The notes beneath the pieces are model-generated. The model ran no database searches, was not told the DNA's origin, and saw nothing but the letters and a program-made list of their open reading frames with translations. Below, one piece after another: positions 54,074-62,870 of a DNA stretch of 64,000 nt; the first letter of the stretch is position 1; every line of letters begins with the position of its first letter. The stretch is from Winogradskyella eximia. Its GTDB lineage: Bacteria; Bacteroidota; Bacteroidia; Flavobacteriales; Flavobacteriaceae. The position numbers and the translations under genes were made by a program. The stretch is from positions 248,001 through 312,000 of the forward strand of contig NZ_QRDV01000002.1 of assembly GCF_003386165.1 (NCBI RefSeq), read 5' to 3'.

Positions 54074-54778
54074 TTATAGCTTTGATAAATAATGTGGAAA
54101 CATTTTATTCCATAAAGGCCAATCATGCTTAGCCCATTTATGTTCATCGTACCAGAAAGGTATGTTTTTTTCTGTTAATATACCAGCTAATTTTTTGTTG
54201 GCATCTAAACAAATATCCCACTCACCTACTCCGAGAATTATTTTCATATTCCACAATTCTGGATGATTAGCTCCTGGTAAAAAATCTACAGGATTATTAA
54301 AAAACACATTGTCATCGTAATGACCATCCACAAAAGATTTAATGTCAAACGATCCACTCATACTAAACATATGGCTTACACGTTCTGGATGTCTAAATGC
54401 AAAATTAGCGGCTTGGTAACCACCAAAACTCGGGCCTGCAACTGCGACTTTATTAGTGCCTTTTTCACTACAAACTTTATTTACGATTTCGTTCATAATA
54501 AATTCATCGTACCACACATGATTTTTAGCACGATCTGCAGGATGGATATTCTTGTTGTACCAGCTTAATTCATTAATACTATCTGGACAATATATTTGAA
54601 CTAAACCTTGCTCTACAAACCATCTTACAGATTCAACAAGTTTCATATCTCTACATTCATTATGTTTTCCCATGGTTGTAGGAAATAGAATTACAGGATA
54701 ACCAGTATGCCCAAAGACAAGCATTTCAATATCTTTACTTAAAGTTGGTGAATACCATTTAAAGTGTTCTTCTTTCAT
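54074..54778 (-). CDS. Esterase-fold alpha/beta hydrolase
   Basis: A 234-residue serine hydrolase of the putative-esterase family (EstD/Fes-like). It begins with MKEEHFKWYSPTLSKDIEML and has the oxyanion region VILFPTTMGKHNE, nucleophile Ser117 in GPSFGG, and the catalytic Asp/His in the WAKHDWPLWNKMFP segment. No signal peptide. It is the first gene of the minus-strand operon, 30 bp before the tailed ATP-grasp gene, and mirrors the esterase gene at 44953 that opens the convergent operon. Confidence 0.82.
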   Translation of the reverse strand: MKEEHFKWYSPTLSKDIEMLVFGHTGYPVILFPTTMGKHNECRDMKLVESVRWFVEQGLVQIYCPDSINELSWYNKNIHPADRAKNHVWYDEFIMNEIVNKVCSEKGTNKVAVAGPSFGGYQAANFAFRHPERVSHMFSMSGSFDIKSFVDGHYDDNVFFNNPVDFLPGANHPELWNMKIILGVGEWDICLDANKKLAGILTEKNIPFWYDEHKWAKHDWPLWNKMFPHYLSKL

Positions 54779-54894
54779 GTGTTTTGTATCTTATTTTTAA
54801 AGGTCAATGAAACAGCATTAATAATTATTTAATTACTAGACTAGTTATTTCAATGGTTTAATTTATAGTTAGTTAATTCAAATATTTAAGTCGG

Positions 54895-54902
54895 CAAAAA
54901 TA
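54895..54902 (-). promoter_or_regulatory. Candidate -7 element of the amidoligase minus-strand operon
   Basis: TATTTTTG on the minus strand, ~117 bp before the esterase start, implying a leader of about 110 nt. Confidence 0.35.
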
Positions 54903-55196
54903 CACTATTTGTACTAATAATTTATTGCATAGTGGTTGAGAACTAAATAGTTAATCAAAATACAACATAAGTACTTTTTAAATATCGTAATTTAAAATGA
55001 ATATAATTCACCTGCCATAATTGTTTTTATACTTTTTTATTAATAAGTCATAAAACACAGTTAAAAATTGCTAAATCCATAAAACATTATTTTTAAAATA
55101 ATTTTGAAAATAATCACTAAAAACTTATCAACTATTTTAACCAATACCTGTTCAAATAAAACCATATATAATATCCATAAAACCTTACAAAACCGT

Positions 55197-55204
55197 TAAA
55201 TTTG
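55197..55204 (+). promoter_or_regulatory. Candidate -7 element TAAATTTG of fumC
   Basis: Exact TAnnTTTG match 22 bp before the fumC start codon. Confidence 0.4.
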
Positions 55205-55226
55205 TATAACATTAAATACAGTACTC

Positions 55227-56624
55227 ATGAATTACAGAATAGAAAAAGATACAATGGGTGAGGTTAAAGTACCTGCCGACAAACTTTGGGGAGCTCAAAC
55301 AGAACGCTCTCGTAATAACTTTAAAATTGGACCTTCTGCATCCATGCCATTAGAAATTGTATATGGTTTTGCATATTTAAAGAAAGCGGCTGCTTATGCC
55401 AATTGTGAATTAGAGGTATTATCTAAAGAAAAACGAGATTTAATAGCTAAAGTTTGTGACGAAATTTTAGAAGGTAAGCATGACGATCAATTTCCGTTAG
55501 TGATTTGGCAAACAGGTTCTGGCACGCAAAGTAACATGAATGTTAATGAAGTTGTTGCTAATAGAGCACACCAAATTGTTGGTAAAGTAATTGGAGAAGG
55601 TGAAAAAACCATTCAACCAAATGATGATGTTAACAAATCGCAATCATCTAACGATACGTTTCCAACTGGTATGCATATTGCCGCTTACAAAAAGGTGGCT
55701 GAGACTACTATACCTGGAATTATTCAACTGCGTAACACATTACACAAAAAATCAATAGAATTTAAAACGGTTGTTAAAATAGGTAGAACGCATTTAATGG
55801 ATGCCACACCTTTAACATTAGGTCAAGAATTTTCTGGATATGTTTCTCAATTAGATCACGGATTAAAAGCTTTACAACATACACTTCATCATTTAAGTGA
55901 ATTGGCTTTAGGCGGAACAGCTGTTGGTACAGGAATGAACACACCAGAAGGCTATGATGTTTTAGTTGCTAAGTACATTGCAGAATTCACAGATTTACCT
56001 TTTATAACTGCTGAAAACAAATTTGAAGCTTTGGCAGCACATGATGCTATTGTAGAAACACATGGTGCATTAAAACAATTAGCTGTTTCTTTAAATAAAA
56101 TTGCAAATGATATTAGAATGATGGCATCTGGTCCTCGTTCTGGTATTGGAGAAATTATCATACCAGCAAATGAACCAGGAAGTTCAATTATGCCAGGAAA
56201 AGTAAATCCAACTCAATGTGAAGCTTTAACTATGGTTTGTGCACAAGTGATGGGTAACGATGTTGCTATTTCTGTTGGTGGCACACAAGGACACTATGAG
56301 CTTAACGTTTTTAAACCAATGATGGCGTCTAACATTTTACAGTCGGCTCAATTAATTGGTGATGCTTGCGTAAGCTTTGAAGAACATTGTGTAAGAGGTA
56401 TTGAACCAAACCACCAAGTGATTAAGCAATTACTAAACAACTCATTAATGTTAGTAACTGCTTTAAATACTAAAATTGGCTATTACAAAGCAGCTGAAAT
56501 TGCAAACACTGCACACAAAAATGGTACAACTTTAAAAGAAGAAGCTGTAAATCTTGGTTATGTATCTGCTGAAGATTATGATGAATGGGTAAAACCAGAA
56601 AACATGGTAGGCACCTTAAAATAA
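55227..56624 (+). CDS. fumC: Class II fumarate hydratase
   Basis: Iron-independent fumarase of the TCA cycle, interconverting fumarate and malate. 465 residues, as expected for Fum[40 protein letters not shown] and the superfamily signature [18 protein letters not shown] are complete. It appears monocistronic, with a predicted promoter just upstream and a strong hairpin terminator downstream. Confidence 0.96.
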   Translation: MNYRIEKDTMGEVKVPADKLWGAQTERSRNNFKIGPSASMPLEIVYGFAYLKKAAAYANCELEVLSKEKRDLIAKVCDEILEGKHDDQFPLVIWQTGSGTQSNMNVNEVVANRAHQIVGKVIGEGEKTIQPNDDVNKSQSSNDTFPTGMHIAAYKKVAETTIPGIIQLRNTLHKKSIEFKTVVKIGRTHLMDATPLTLGQEFSGYVSQLDHGLKALQHTLHHLSELALGGTAVGTGMNTPEGYDVLVAKYIAEFTDLPFITAENKFEALAAHDAIVETHGALKQLAVSLNKIANDIRMMASGPRSGIGEIIIPANEPGSSIMPGKVNPTQCEALTMVCAQVMGNDVAISVGGTQGHYELNVFKPMMASNILQSAQLIGDACVSFEEHCVRGIEPNHQVIKQLLNNSLMLVTALNTKIGYYKAAEIANTAHKNGTTLKEEAVNLGYVSAEDYDEWVKPENMVGTLK

Positions 56625-56640
56625 CGTCAAAACGATTAAA

Positions 56641-56674
56641 AAAATCGACGAAATACATGTTTCGTCGATTTTTT
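56641..56674 (+). terminator. Intrinsic terminator after fumC
   Basis: Perfect 13-bp stem AAAATCGACGAAA/TTTCGTCGATTTT with a 6-nt loop, then a T-run. Confidence 0.9.
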
Positions 56675-56705
56675 AGTATATTAGCACCACTAAACTATAA
56701 CGATT

Positions 56706-58127
56706 ATGAAACAAAAACTACTAGTATTTTTAATTTTTGCAGTAAGCTGCAATCTAAATTACGCTCAAGACTGGGTTTTAAGTAATGTTGATCCTGACAC
56801 TGGAGATGAACCATACGAAATTGAAACAGGCGATATTAATGGTGATGGATATATGGATATTGTAATGGCGACCTATAATTACAATAGCGGTACTCCTATC
56901 CAAGATTATATTAAATGCTATTTGAATGATGGGAACGGCAATTTTTCAACTGAAATCACTGTTTCATCAACCATACAATGGGTAGATGGATTAACTTTAG
57001 CTGACGTTAATGAAGATGGTGCGATGGATATCATAGCAACGTCTGTTAACCAGAATAAATTAGTTTATTATCTCAGTGCCACCACTATGGACGGCTCCTA
57101 TAGCTATACTGAAGTTGCTGTTGATAGTGCCATTGGTGGTCCAGGACAAGTAGTTGCTGGCGATATCAATAATGATGGACATATTGACTTGGTTGCTCCT
57201 TCCTATAATAACAATAGAACACAATGGTATTCTGGTGATGGTTCTGGTAATTTTACAGCAGAATCTGATGTAGAAAATGGTACTACAAATTATCCTTACT
57301 ACGTAGACATTGCTGATTTTGATGCTGATGGTGATTTAGATGTATTAGTCGGTTTTTTTGCCGGTAATATAGAAATTTATTATAATCAATATGACGGAAC
57401 AGATCCTGACCCTAGTTCTACGGTTTCTTGGATTAAAGACACAGAATCCGTTGATACTGGCAACGCTTATTTATTTGCCGTAGCATTTGCTGATGTTAAT
57501 AACGATGGAAATATGGACGCAGTTAAGTTGGATTATTATGGTGATGTTGAATGGTTTAATAAAGCCGTAAATGGAACATCTACAGGAACAATTATCTCTA
57601 ACTCAACTATCATATCGAATCCTTCTGCTATGATTATAGCCGATATGGACGAAGACGGATTAAATGATGTTATAGTAACAGATTATGGCAATGCTGATGA
57701 TGCTATTATATGGTTTAAAGGGGCAGCGAATGCCTCACCAAGCACAACAAATCAATTAATAATCGATAATGGCAATCAAATGTTAGATGTCGCTGTAGCA
57801 GATTTTGATGGTGATTCCGATATCGATATTGCTGTTGTTGGTAACCAATCAGATACTGTAGATTGGATTGAAAACAGACTAAACGCATTAGGTATTAATA
57901 ATTCTGACCTGCCAACTGTTACAATTTACCCAAACCCAACAAAAGATGTTTTAAACTTTGAAAATATCAATGAAAATATAGATGTATCAGTATTTGATGT
58001 TTTAGGGAAGCAAGTCTTAGAACAAACAATTAATGTAGGTGAAACACTAAACGTTTCACAATTAAGTAATGGAATTTACACCATTAAGATTAATAATAAC
58101 ACCTCTTCAAAATTTGTAAAAGAATAG
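56706..58127 (+). CDS. Secreted FG-GAP/VCBS repeat protein with T9SS tail
   Basis: A 473-residue secreted protein. Signal peptide cleaves after NLNYAQ. At least seven beta-propeller FG-GAP/VCBS repeats are visible, each with an Asp-rich calcium loop (GDINGDGYMDIV, ADVNEDGAMDII, GDINNDGHIDLV, ADFDADGDLDVL, ADVNNDGNMDAV, ADMDEDGLNDVI, ADFDGDSDIDIA). The C-terminal ~75 residues are a type A T9SS sorting domain (VTIYPNPTKDVLNFEN, then LSNGIYTIKIN and a Lys-rich end). Predicted to be a cell-surface or released calcium-stabilised propeller protein for adhesion or ligand binding; no enzyme domain seen. Confidence 0.88.
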   Translation: MKQKLLVFLIFAVSCNLNYAQDWVLSNVDPDTGDEPYEIETGDINGDGYMDIVMATYNYNSGTPIQDYIKCYLNDGNGNFSTEITVSSTIQWVDGLTLADVNEDGAMDIIATSVNQNKLVYYLSATTMDGSYSYTEVAVDSAIGGPGQVVAGDINNDGHIDLVAPSYNNNRTQWYSGDGSGNFTAESDVENGTTNYPYYVDIADFDADGDLDVLVGFFAGNIEIYYNQYDGTDPDPSSTVSWIKDTESVDTGNAYLFAVAFADVNNDGNMDAVKLDYYGDVEWFNKAVNGTSTGTIISNSTIISNPSAMIIADMDEDGLNDVIVTDYGNADDAIIWFKGAANASPSTTNQLIIDNGNQMLDVAVADFDGDSDIDIAVVGNQSDTVDWIENRLNALGINNSDLPTVTIYPNPTKDVLNFENINENIDVSVFDVLGKQVLEQTINVGETLNVSQLSNGIYTIKINNNTSSKFVKE

Positions 58128-58146
58128 ATTGAGGATTAAATTTTTT

Positions 58147-58182
58147 AAAACGCTAGTAAAACTTCTACTAGCGTTTTTTTTT
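58147..58182 (+). terminator. Intrinsic terminator after the FG-GAP protein gene
   Basis: 12-bp stem AAAACGCTAGTA with TACTAGCGTTTT, 7-nt loop, long T-run. It lies right before the hutI start region, so hutI must be transcribed separately or by read-through. Confidence 0.85.
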
Positions 58183-58222
58183 GTTCAAAAAAATAGCAAT
58201 CTTTACAAAAACAGCAACAATT

Positions 58223-59461
58223 ATGTCTACACTAATCATAAATATTAAACAACTTCTTCAAGTACATGACACTAACACTACGATTTTAAAAGGTAGTGAC
58301 ATGAAAAAACTGCCTATAATTGAAAACGCATATTTATATATAGAAAATGATACCATAATAGAATATGGAGAGATGAAAGATTGTGAAGGATTTAATCCTG
58401 AAACAACAATTAATGCCAAAGGTAAAATTGTACTGCCTTCGTGGTGCGATTCTCATACACATGTGGTTTATGCAGGTAATAGAACGTCTGAATTTGTAGA
58501 TAGAATTAATGGCTTATCTTATGAAGACATAGCGAATAAAGGTGGTGGTATTTTAAATTCTGCCAAAAAACTTCAGGAGACTTCCGAAGATGAGTTATAT
58601 GAGCAATCTATAAAGCGATTAAACGAACTTATTAAAATGGGCACTGGAGCTGTAGAAATAAAAACAGGCTATGGTTTAACAGTTGAAGCCGAATTAAAAA
58701 TGCTTCGGGTTATTAAACGCATGAAACAAGAAAGCTTAGCAAAAATAATTCCGACATTATTAGCTGCTCATGCTATTCCTTCAGAATTCAAATCTAAAAA
58801 ACAAGATTATATAAAATATATCACAGAAGAATTAATTCCTAAAGCAGCTGAATTAAATATCACAAATTACGTTGATGTTTTTTGTGAGAAGGGCTACTTT
58901 GATATTAAAGATACAGAAGCCATTTTAAAAGCTGGAGAAGCATACAATTTACGACCAAAAATTCATGTTAATCAATTTAATATTTTAGGTGGCATAGCCC
59001 TTGGCGTAAAATATAATGCACTATCTGTAGATCATATAGAAGAATTAAATGATGCAGATGTAGAAGCATTAAAAGGTACAGATACTATACCTGTTGCACT
59101 ACCTGGTTGCTCTTATTTTTTAAGCATTCCTTATACACCAGCCAGAAAACTTATTGATGCTGGCTTACCGTTAGCTATAGCTACAGATTATAATCCTGGC
59201 TCCTCACCTAGTGGAAATATGAATTTTGTAGTAAGTGCTGCTTGCGTAAAACTAAAAATGACTCCAGAGGAAGCTATAAATGCAGCCACTGTTAATGGTG
59301 CATATGCCATGGGAATAAGTAATATGTACGGAAGTATAACACGAGGAAAAAAAGCGAATCTCATTATTACAAAACCAATGAATCATTATAGTGAAATACC
59401 ATATGCTTTTGCTCACAATCCGGTAGAACAAGTTATCATTAATGGTCAAATTTTAGACTAA
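58223..59461 (+). CDS. hutI: Imidazolonepropionase
   Basis: Third enzyme of histidine degradation, hydrolysing 4-imidazolone-5-propionate to N-formimino-L-glutamate. ~412 residues, family length. I start at the ATG at 58223 (MSTLIINIKQLLQVHD), as the upstream in-frame ATG lies inside the preceding terminator. The amidohydrolase metal site is HTH at residues 78-80, with the conserved Asp in ATDYNPGSSPS and the Lys-rich region GAVEIKTGYGL. hutG is found 1.1 kb downstream; hutH and hutU are not in the window. Confidence 0.93.
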   Translation: MSTLIINIKQLLQVHDTNTTILKGSDMKKLPIIENAYLYIENDTIIEYGEMKDCEGFNPETTINAKGKIVLPSWCDSHTHVVYAGNRTSEFVDRINGLSYEDIANKGGGILNSAKKLQETSEDELYEQSIKRLNELIKMGTGAVEIKTGYGLTVEAELKMLRVIKRMKQESLAKIIPTLLAAHAIPSEFKSKKQDYIKYITEELIPKAAELNITNYVDVFCEKGYFDIKDTEAILKAGEAYNLRPKIHVNQFNILGGIALGVKYNALSVDHIEELNDADVEALKGTDTIPVALPGCSYFLSIPYTPARKLIDAGLPLAIATDYNPGSSPSGNMNFVVSAACVKLKMTPEEAINAATVNGAYAMGISNMYGSITRGKKANLIITKPMNHYSEIPYAFAHNPVEQVIINGQILD

Positions 59462-59502
59462 CAGTTAATAACAAAATTACAAGTCATCTAAATTTATACC
59501 AT

Positions 59503-59537
59503 AAAAAAATCCAGAAGCTAACTTCTGGATTTTTTTT
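59503..59537. terminator. Bidirectional terminator between hutI and the convergent coiled-coil gene
   Basis: Stem AAAAAATCCAGAAG/CTTCTGGATTTTTT with CTAA loop, T-runs on both strands. Confidence 0.85.
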
Positions 59538-59557
59538 ATTAATGATTTCAGTAAATA

Positions 59558-60445
59558 CTATTTCATTGTAAATTCTGAAGAAGAAATCAATGATTTGTCA
59601 TTAAATACATTGACTTTATAACGTCCTTTTTCGAACTTAGAATCTTCCAATTCATTGATGTATTCGCAAATATTTAAGTTTCTGTTTTCGTAGTTAAAAC
59701 GACTTATTAAGCTGTAGTTTAAAACTTCACCTTCAAATTCTACTTGGTCGTTAGAACCTAGTACATTGTTTTTAGGATCAATTACTTGTACATATAATTC
59801 TTTATCACCAGCTTCAGTAAGTGTATTTTTAGCTACCGTAAAACAAATTTTAAGTTTATCGCTTCTAGTTGCACGTTCGGTTGGAATTTGTTTTCCACTT
59901 CTTCTTTCAATAACACCCATTCCTACTAAACCTACGGTTTGTAATGCTGCTGCATCTCTTACAACACCTGCTAATTCTGAGTTTTGTACTAAAAGAGAAT
60001 CTGTAAACATTGTACGCTCTGCCAATTGTACGTTTGTACTATCTAAAGACGTTGCTAAATATTGATTTTCAACTTTTAAACGATCATTTTCAGTTAATAA
60101 AACATCCATTTCCTCTTGTAAAGCTAAATACTTCTTTTTGTATCTCCATAAGCTACTTACACTGTTTTGAGATACTTTTAAAGAATCCATTAAGCCTTGA
60201 ATACGTTCTCTTGCTGCAATTATTTCAAGATTTTTTACTTCACTTTCCGCAATAGCTTCGTCATAATCTTTCGCCATATTGCTTAGATCATTCATTACTT
60301 GTTGCTTCTCATTCACTAATAATTTTTCATTCTCTTGCTTTTCACTATAAAGTTTAGATGTGTAAAATGCTGTACCTAAAAATAAAACGGCTAGTATAAC
60401 TAAGCCAACTTTAAATCCTGTATTTGATTTTTGTGAACCTTCCAT
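59558..60445 (-). CDS. Membrane-anchored coiled-coil protein of unknown function
   Basis: A 295-residue protein with one N-terminal membrane helix (residues ~11-30), a long coiled coil (about 32-160, with LLTENDRLKVENQYLATSL), and a C-terminal globular domain (about 185-295) with DKLKICFTVAKNTLTEAG and LYVQVIDPKNNVLG. The C-terminal part looks like a beta-sandwich found in uncharacterised Bacteroidota proteins. The topology is probably periplasmic. It separates hutI from hutG but runs on the opposite strand, so it is not part of that pathway. Confidence 0.75.
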   Translation of the reverse strand: MEGSQKSNTGFKVGLVILAVLFLGTAFYTSKLYSEKQENEKLLVNEKQQVMNDLSNMAKDYDEAIAESEVKNLEIIAARERIQGLMDSLKVSQNSVSSLWRYKKKYLALQEEMDVLLTENDRLKVENQYLATSLDSTNVQLAERTMFTDSLLVQNSELAGVVRDAAALQTVGLVGMGVIERRSGKQIPTERATRSDKLKICFTVAKNTLTEAGDKELYVQVIDPKNNVLGSNDQVEFEGEVLNYSLISRFNYENRNLNICEYINELEDSKFEKGRYKVNVFNDKSLISSSEFTMK

Positions 60446-60561
60446 AAATTATTTGGTTTTAAGAATTGTTTAATTGTTGTTTTTTAATTGTTAATTTGAG
60501 ATCAAAGTAATTAAATAAAACTGTACTTTTATTCTAATTATTATAATTATTTTTTTTCCAT

Positions 60562-61581
60562 ATGCAACATCTTATTTTATTTACAGAAAAAGACAAACAA
60601 CATCTTTTAAAGAAACGCAAAGGTGAAACAAAATTTGGAGAACATATTCAGTTAATACCTAACCTCACTAACATATACGATGATATTGTTAATTTAGATG
60701 TTGACTATGTTATTTTTGGTATAAAAGAAGATATAGGCGTTTACGCAAATCTCGGACAAACAGGCACTTATAAAGCTTGGAAAGCCACCTTAAAAGTTTT
60801 ATTAAATATACAAAGTAATAGTTTTACTAAGGCCAAACGCGTTTTAATACTAGGCCATTTAGAGTATGCTGAACAACGTGAAATATTATTAGCGTTAGAT
60901 ACATCCAAGAAAAAGGAACTTAATAAAGTTAGAAAATTTGTAGAGATCATAGATAAAGATGTCACCAATATAGTTACCTCAATTGTAAAAGCAGGTAAAA
61001 TACCTATTGTAATTGGTGGAGGACATAATAATGCTTACGGAAATATTAAAGGTTGCGCTTTAGCGACTAACGAAAGAATAAATGTGGTCAATTTTGATGC
61101 ACATTCAGATTTTAGATCTGAAGAAGGCAGACATAGTGGCAACGGATTCAGTTATGCTTTTGCAGAAGGTTTTCTGAAAAATTATTTCATTTTTGGATTA
61201 CACGAAAATTATACTTCCAATAAATTATTCAATACTCTTAAAAAGATTAAAAATCTCAAATACAATACATACGAAGGTATTGAAGTTAGAAATGAACTCG
61301 ATTTTAAATCTGAAATAAAAATAGCATTAGATCATGTTGCCAACAAAAAATTTGGAATAGAAATAGACTGTGATGCTATTAAAAATATACCAAGTAGTGC
61401 AATGACTCCTAGCGGATTTAGCGTAAAAAAAGCTCGACAATTTGTTAATTTCTTCGGGTCTCATGAAAATGCCACTTATTTACATATTTGCGAAGCTGCA
61501 CCTACTAAAAAGACAGAAACTAAAGTTGGAAAATTAATTACGTATTTGATTACTGATTTTATTAGAGCAAATGGAAATTGA
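60562..61581 (+). CDS. hutG: Formimidoylglutamase, arginase family
   Basis: A ureohydrolase-fold dimanganese enzyme of 339 residues. Metal ligands lie in GGGHNNAYGN (His), NFDAHSDFR (Asp-His-Asp) and IEIDCDAI (Asp-Cys-Asp). The specific assignment to N-formimino-glutamate hydrolysis to glutamate and formamide rests on the nearby hutI and on the family pattern; agmatinase is a less likely alternative. The gene overlaps the following GNAT gene by 11 bp, so the two share a message. Confidence 0.78.
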   Translation: MQHLILFTEKDKQHLLKKRKGETKFGEHIQLIPNLTNIYDDIVNLDVDYVIFGIKEDIGVYANLGQTGTYKAWKATLKVLLNIQSNSFTKAKRVLILGHLEYAEQREILLALDTSKKKELNKVRKFVEIIDKDVTNIVTSIVKAGKIPIVIGGGHNNAYGNIKGCALATNERINVVNFDAHSDFRSEEGRHSGNGFSYAFAEGFLKNYFIFGLHENYTSNKLFNTLKKIKNLKYNTYEGIEVRNELDFKSEIKIALDHVANKKFGIEIDCDAIKNIPSSAMTPSGFSVKKARQFVNFFGSHENATYLHICEAAPTKKTETKVGKLITYLITDFIRANGN

Positions 61582-62035
61582 GATTATTGATTTTAACAAA
61601 CAATACGCACAAGACTTCTACAAGCTCAATATTGAATGGTTAAAGACCTTTTTTTATGTTGAGGATTATGATGAAGAGGTTTTAAGCCAACCAGATAAAT
61701 ACATTATTAATAAAGGTGGATTTATTTTCTTTGTATTAAAAAATAATAAAGTCATTGGTACTGCTGCATTAATGCCTACTGAGAAATCTGGAATTTTAGA
61801 ATTAACTAAAATGGCCGTTTTACCTGAAGAACGCGGTCAAAAAATTGGACAACAATTATTACATCATTGTATTGATTTTGGTAAATCTAAAAAACTAGAT
61901 GGACTACTACTCTACTCAAGCAGAAAATTAGAAAATGCCATTTACTTATATCGTAAATATGGATTTGTAGAATTAGAACTAGAAAAAGATTCTCCTTATT
62001 TACGTTCTGATATAAAGATGTTGTTAGAACTTTAA
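61571..62035 (+). CDS. GNAT family N-acetyltransferase
   Basis: A 154-residue GNAT protein. The acetyl-CoA site is in LTKMAVLPEERGQKIGQQLL (Q/RxxGxG/A pyrophosphate loop) and ends with YLYRKYGFVELEL. It starts inside the hutG coding sequence (11-bp overlap), suggesting coupled translation. Substrate not predictable; it abuts the stop of the convergent 246-residue gene. Confidence 0.85.
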   Translation: MEIEIIDFNKQYAQDFYKLNIEWLKTFFYVEDYDEEVLSQPDKYIINKGGFIFFVLKNNKVIGTAALMPTEKSGILELTKMAVLPEERGQKIGQQLLHHCIDFGKSKKLDGLLLYSSRKLENAIYLYRKYGFVELELEKDSPYLRSDIKMLLEL

Positions 62036-62776
62036 TTAATTATCATTATTTCTTTTACTAAAACAATAAGAAATTTTAGTATTTAATGCTTTATAAAAAA
62101 CTTTGTAATCCTTGTTTTGGCGTAACAAATTATTCTCAATATCTGTAAGAGATTTATGTTGCATGCTTATTCGCGGAATATAAATGTCTTCAACTTTTAG
62201 ATTAAAATCATCAATTAATCCCAGTAACTTTTTAGTTTTAATTAATTCAATCCATTTAAATTTCTTAGTGTAAATCCTTAAAATTTGAATCAGAAATGCT
62301 TTAGAAGGATTATTATAGTTGGCTTGATTATTTATTATTTTTCCGATTATTTTATCAATATAATCATACAAATCAGGATAATCAGTTCGATTTACTTCAT
62401 TTATAGTTTTATAAACCATAACAGAAAACCAATCCTTATCAACTTGTAAATCAATAATTTTGAAGTAATAGTTTGGATGATAACTTTTAAATAATTTAAA
62501 AAAATATGTCTTAGAATCTAAAACCTTAACCACTTCAATAACACCATTATTAATTAAATTTAGAATAGTTAATCTTATAGTCGCTTCAGCATTATTTCTC
62601 CAATCTAAGCCTTCAGAAAAATTAAAATTACCAAACTGTAATCTTGGGTATTTACCAATAATATATAATCCTATGTCTTCACAATGAACAGATTCAAAAT
62701 CAAACTCTAACTTTTCTTCTGTTAAGCGTTGTTTTTCGTAGAAACTAAATTTATTATGTTTTATTTTTTGTTTCAA
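62036..62776 (-). CDS. Hypothetical protein, 246 residues
   Basis: Not recognised. A basic, Asn/Ile/Lys-rich soluble protein without signal peptide or membrane helix. The centre has FKSYHPNYYFKIIDLQVDKD and NEVNRTDYPDLYDYIDKIIG, suggesting an alpha-rich fold; the N-terminal half could hold a winged-helix (EATIRLTILNLINNGVIEVV). It lies between convergent and tandem genes of different strands and precedes no obvious partner. Very AT-rich even for the window. Confidence 0.55.
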   Translation of the reverse strand: MKQKIKHNKFSFYEKQRLTEEKLEFDFESVHCEDIGLYIIGKYPRLQFGNFNFSEGLDWRNNAEATIRLTILNLINNGVIEVVKVLDSKTYFFKLFKSYHPNYYFKIIDLQVDKDWFSVMVYKTINEVNRTDYPDLYDYIDKIIGKIINNQANYNNPSKAFLIQILRIYTKKFKWIELIKTKKLLGLIDDFNLKVEDIYIPRISMQHKSLTDIENNLLRQNKDYKVFYKALNTKISYCFSKRNNDN

Positions 62777-62810
62777 TTAGATTTATAAATATTCAGATTA
62801 TAATAATAAC

Positions 62811-62842
62811 AAAAACCTGTTAGGCTATAAAAACTAACAGGT
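62811..62842 (-). terminator. Terminator after the right-edge gene
   Basis: Perfect 9-bp stem ACCTGTTAG/CTAACAGGT with a 10-nt loop; a T-run follows on the minus strand. Confidence 0.8.
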
Positions 62843-62870
62843 CATAAAAAATTATAAAATAGTCAAAGAA

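Larger units (their letters stand above)
54779..55226. other. 448-bp divergent intergenic region upstream of fumC
   Basis: No gene seen. It is AT-rich and contains candidate -7 elements in both directions: TATTTTTG on the minus strand at 54895-54902 for the amidoligase operon, and TAAATTTG at 55197-55204 for fumC. Weakly spaced or absent -33 elements. No strong hairpin noticed. Confidence 0.45.

Noticed and set aside
56585..56785. Plus-strand frame across the fumC end and the start of the FG-GAP gene
   Set aside because: It crosses a strong terminator and overlaps two clear genes; no protein features.
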